A DNA stretch of 41,288 nucleotides from an uncultured Elusimicrobiales bacterium (lineage in GTDB: Bacteria > Elusimicrobiota > Elusimicrobia > Elusimicrobiales > Elusimicrobiaceae): contig CALUXG010000025.1 of NCBI GenBank assembly GCA_944324685.1, forward strand, positions 1 to 41,288. The letters run 5' to 3'. Shown piece after piece: positions 40,293-41,288 of the stretch. How positions within the stretch are numbered: position 1 is the stretch's first letter; each line of letters begins with the position of its first letter. The translations under genes were made by a program, and so were the position numbers. A model generated the notes under the pieces. It was not told the origin of the DNA, made no database searches, and saw nothing but the letters and a program-made list of their open reading frames with translations.

Positions 40293-41009
40293 ATGCAAGC
40301 AATAAATTTAATTAAAAACGCCCGCCGCGGCGTGGCGTTTACGGGGGCGGGCGTGTCGGTGGAAAGCGGCATTCCCCCTTTTACGGGCCGAGGCGGCCTG
40401 TGGAATACCTATGACCCTAAATTCATAGAATTGGATTTTTTTTACGAAAATCCCAAACGAAGCTGGGAAGAAATGAAAAAAATCTTTTTTACTTGTATGA
40501 ATGAAGCTTTGCCCAATAAAGCCCATCAAATGATTGCCGCGTTGGAGACGCGGGGCGGTTTTGCCGGAGTGATTACGCAAAACATAGACGGATTGCACCA
40601 AAAAGCGGGAAGCAAAAATGTGCAGGAATTTCACGGTACAATTAAAAAAATGCACTGTATAAACTGCGGGCGCGTGTATCAAACAGACGACGTGAATTTG
40701 GATTCGCTCCCTCCCGTTTGTTCATGCGGAGGCGTGCTGAAGCCAGATTTTGTGTTTTATGGAGAAGGCATCCCTCCCGCCGCTTACCAAAACTCCGTGG
40801 AATTGGCCCAAAACGCCGATGTGGTGCTGGTGGTGGGCACGGCAGGGCAGGTGATGCCCGCGTGCAGCCTGCCGCTTTTAGCTAAACAGCACGGTGCAAA
40901 AATTATAGAGGTCAACACACAGCCCTCAGCCTATACGGACGGAGTGAGTGATTTTTTCTTCCGGCAGAAAGCGACGGAATTTTTTGCCGAACTGGAAAAA
41001 CATTTGTAA
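40293..41009 (+). CDS. Sir2-family NAD-dependent protein deacylase
   Basis: A 238-residue sirtuin that removes acyl groups from lysines, consuming NAD. Motifs: TGAGVSVESGIPPF (NAD loop), QNIDGLH, catalytic H114 in EFHG, four zinc cysteines C122, C125, C143, C145, and VVGTAGQVMPA. Sirtuins normally have FR after the GIP loop (GIPDFRS); here the arginine is threonine (FTGRGGLW). The Tyr/Arg pair that marks desuccinylases is not evident, so deacetylation is the default guess. The ATG at 40293 starts the conserved domain; a longer in-frame start would overlap the divergent gene. Likely leaderless. Ends in a strong terminator. Confidence 0.92.
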   Translation: MQAINLIKNARRGVAFTGAGVSVESGIPPFTGRGGLWNTYDPKFIELDFFYENPKRSWEEMKKIFFTCMNEALPNKAHQMIAALETRGGFAGVITQNIDGLHQKAGSKNVQEFHGTIKKMHCINCGRVYQTDDVNLDSLPPVCSCGGVLKPDFVFYGEGIPPAAYQNSVELAQNADVVLVVGTAGQVMPACSLPLLAKQHGAKIIEVNTQPSAYTDGVSDFFFRQKATEFFAELEKHL

Positions 41010-41024
41010 AGACTGTTACGGGCA

Positions 41025-41056
41025 AAACAAAACCCGCCTTCAGGCGGGTTTTGTTT
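41025..41056. terminator. Bidirectional terminator after the sirtuin
   Basis: AAACAAAACCCGCC and GGCGGGTTTTGTTT pair around TTCA; it ends the sirtuin on + and the DUF805 gene on -. Confidence 0.9.
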
Positions 41057-41064
41057 GGGGCGAA

Positions 41065-41288
41065 TTAAGACGGTAAGTCAGAGGATTTGTTTTCCTGCGG
41101 GGCCGGTTCCGCTGCGGGGAGCGGCGTCTGCAGGTCAAAGCGGTTTTTCCCTTTTTCGGGCGGCAGGAGCATGAGAATACACAAGGCCAGCGGCCCCAGA
41201 TACGGAATAAACCATATCAGCTGCCACCAGCCGCTCATTCCCGCGTCATGTAATCTTCGTGCGCGCGGGGCCGCCAAAAGTACAAAAT
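41065..41288 (-). CDS. DUF805 membrane protein, C-terminal part (cut by window edge)
   Basis: The reading frame stays open to the window edge, so this is the last ~73 residues of a longer protein. RARRLHDAGMSGWWQL, a hydrophobic span (FIPYLGPLALCILMLL) and the ending PPEKGKNRFDL match the end of the DUF805 family, small inner-membrane proteins with several helices and unknown function. A Pro/Ala/Glu-rich tail of ~25 residues follows. The start lies outside the window. Confidence 0.82.
   Translation of the reverse strand, partial: FVLLAAPRARRLHDAGMSGWWQLIWFIPYLGPLALCILMLLPPEKGKNRFDLQTPLPAAEPAPQENKSSDLPS

Noticed and set aside
1-41288. CRISPR arrays, insertion sequences, tRNA or rRNA genes.
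   Set aside because: No regularly spaced direct repeats, no transposase and no rRNA or tRNA cloverleaf sequence noticed on reading both strands; a dedicated tRNA scan was not possible.

Overview
The window is a gene-dense piece of a bacterial chromosome of roughly even base composition: 35 protein-coding genes, short intergenic gaps, and no rRNA, tRNA, CRISPR array or insertion sequence that I can see. The closest overall fit is a fermentative, Gram-negative-type anaerobe of the Elusimicrobiota (Elusimicrobium-like). This rests on two stand-alone prepilin genes with near-identical N-termini, a [FeFe]-hydrogenase maturase (HydF), non-mevalonate isoprenoid genes, and exported and lipid-anchored proteins that imply an outer membrane. 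The taxonomic call is inference, because no marker tree was possible.

Layout. 1-5.7 kb: a phosphohexomutase and a receiver-only response regulator on +, convergent with an ispA-dxs-LOG operon on -. 6.0-8.5 kb: a prepilin, hydF, and an exported protein with seven 9-residue repeats. 8.6-13.6 kb: class II aldolase, divergent from an M42 peptidase, a large transketolase-like enzyme and a PPC-domain protein. 13.6-15.6 kb: a structured intergenic region, a second prepilin, and an exported Cys/His-finger protein. 15.8-19.5 kb: a TPR protein coupled to rsmA, a convergent formiminotransferase, and a cold-shock protein. 19.7-29.3 kb: a MATE transporter, then a giant alpha-2-macroglobulin-like protein, argS and rsfS on -. 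29.4-31.7 kb: rsmI, a TsaC-type enzyme and an orphan histidine kinase. 32.0-33.9 kb: ECF sigma factor, anti-sigma factor and a secreted coiled-coil protein, then a small lipoprotein. 34.1-41.3 kb: rmuC, a one-polypeptide restriction-modification enzyme, a K+ channel and a radical-SAM protein on -, a sirtuin on +, and an edge-truncated DUF805 protein.

How the genes relate. Central carbon metabolism (phosphohexomutase, aldolase, transketolase-like enzyme) and isoprenoid precursor synthesis (DXS, FPP synthase) are housekeeping. RsmA, RsmI, RsfS, ArgRS and the TsaC-type enzyme serve the ribosome and tRNA. The accessory signals are envelope-facing (pilins, repeat protein, finger protein, macroglobulin, ECF operon) or DNA defence.

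Most notable observations. (1) A nine-G tract, in frame, in the C-terminal part of the restriction-modification gene, a likely on/off phase-variation switch, next to an AT-rich segment where the specificity domain should lie. (2) A recurring arrangement in which a -10 hexamer ends only 6-8 bases before the ATG and a strong ribosome-binding site is lacking, seen at six or seven genes on both strands, suggesting widespread leaderless transcripts. (3) A duplicated 79-base pilin leader preceded by T tracts of 12 and 13. (4) Unusual proteins: RsfS with a histone-H1-like tail, an exported protein with CX2C-X10-HX2C fingers, and a nonapeptide-repeat secreted protein.
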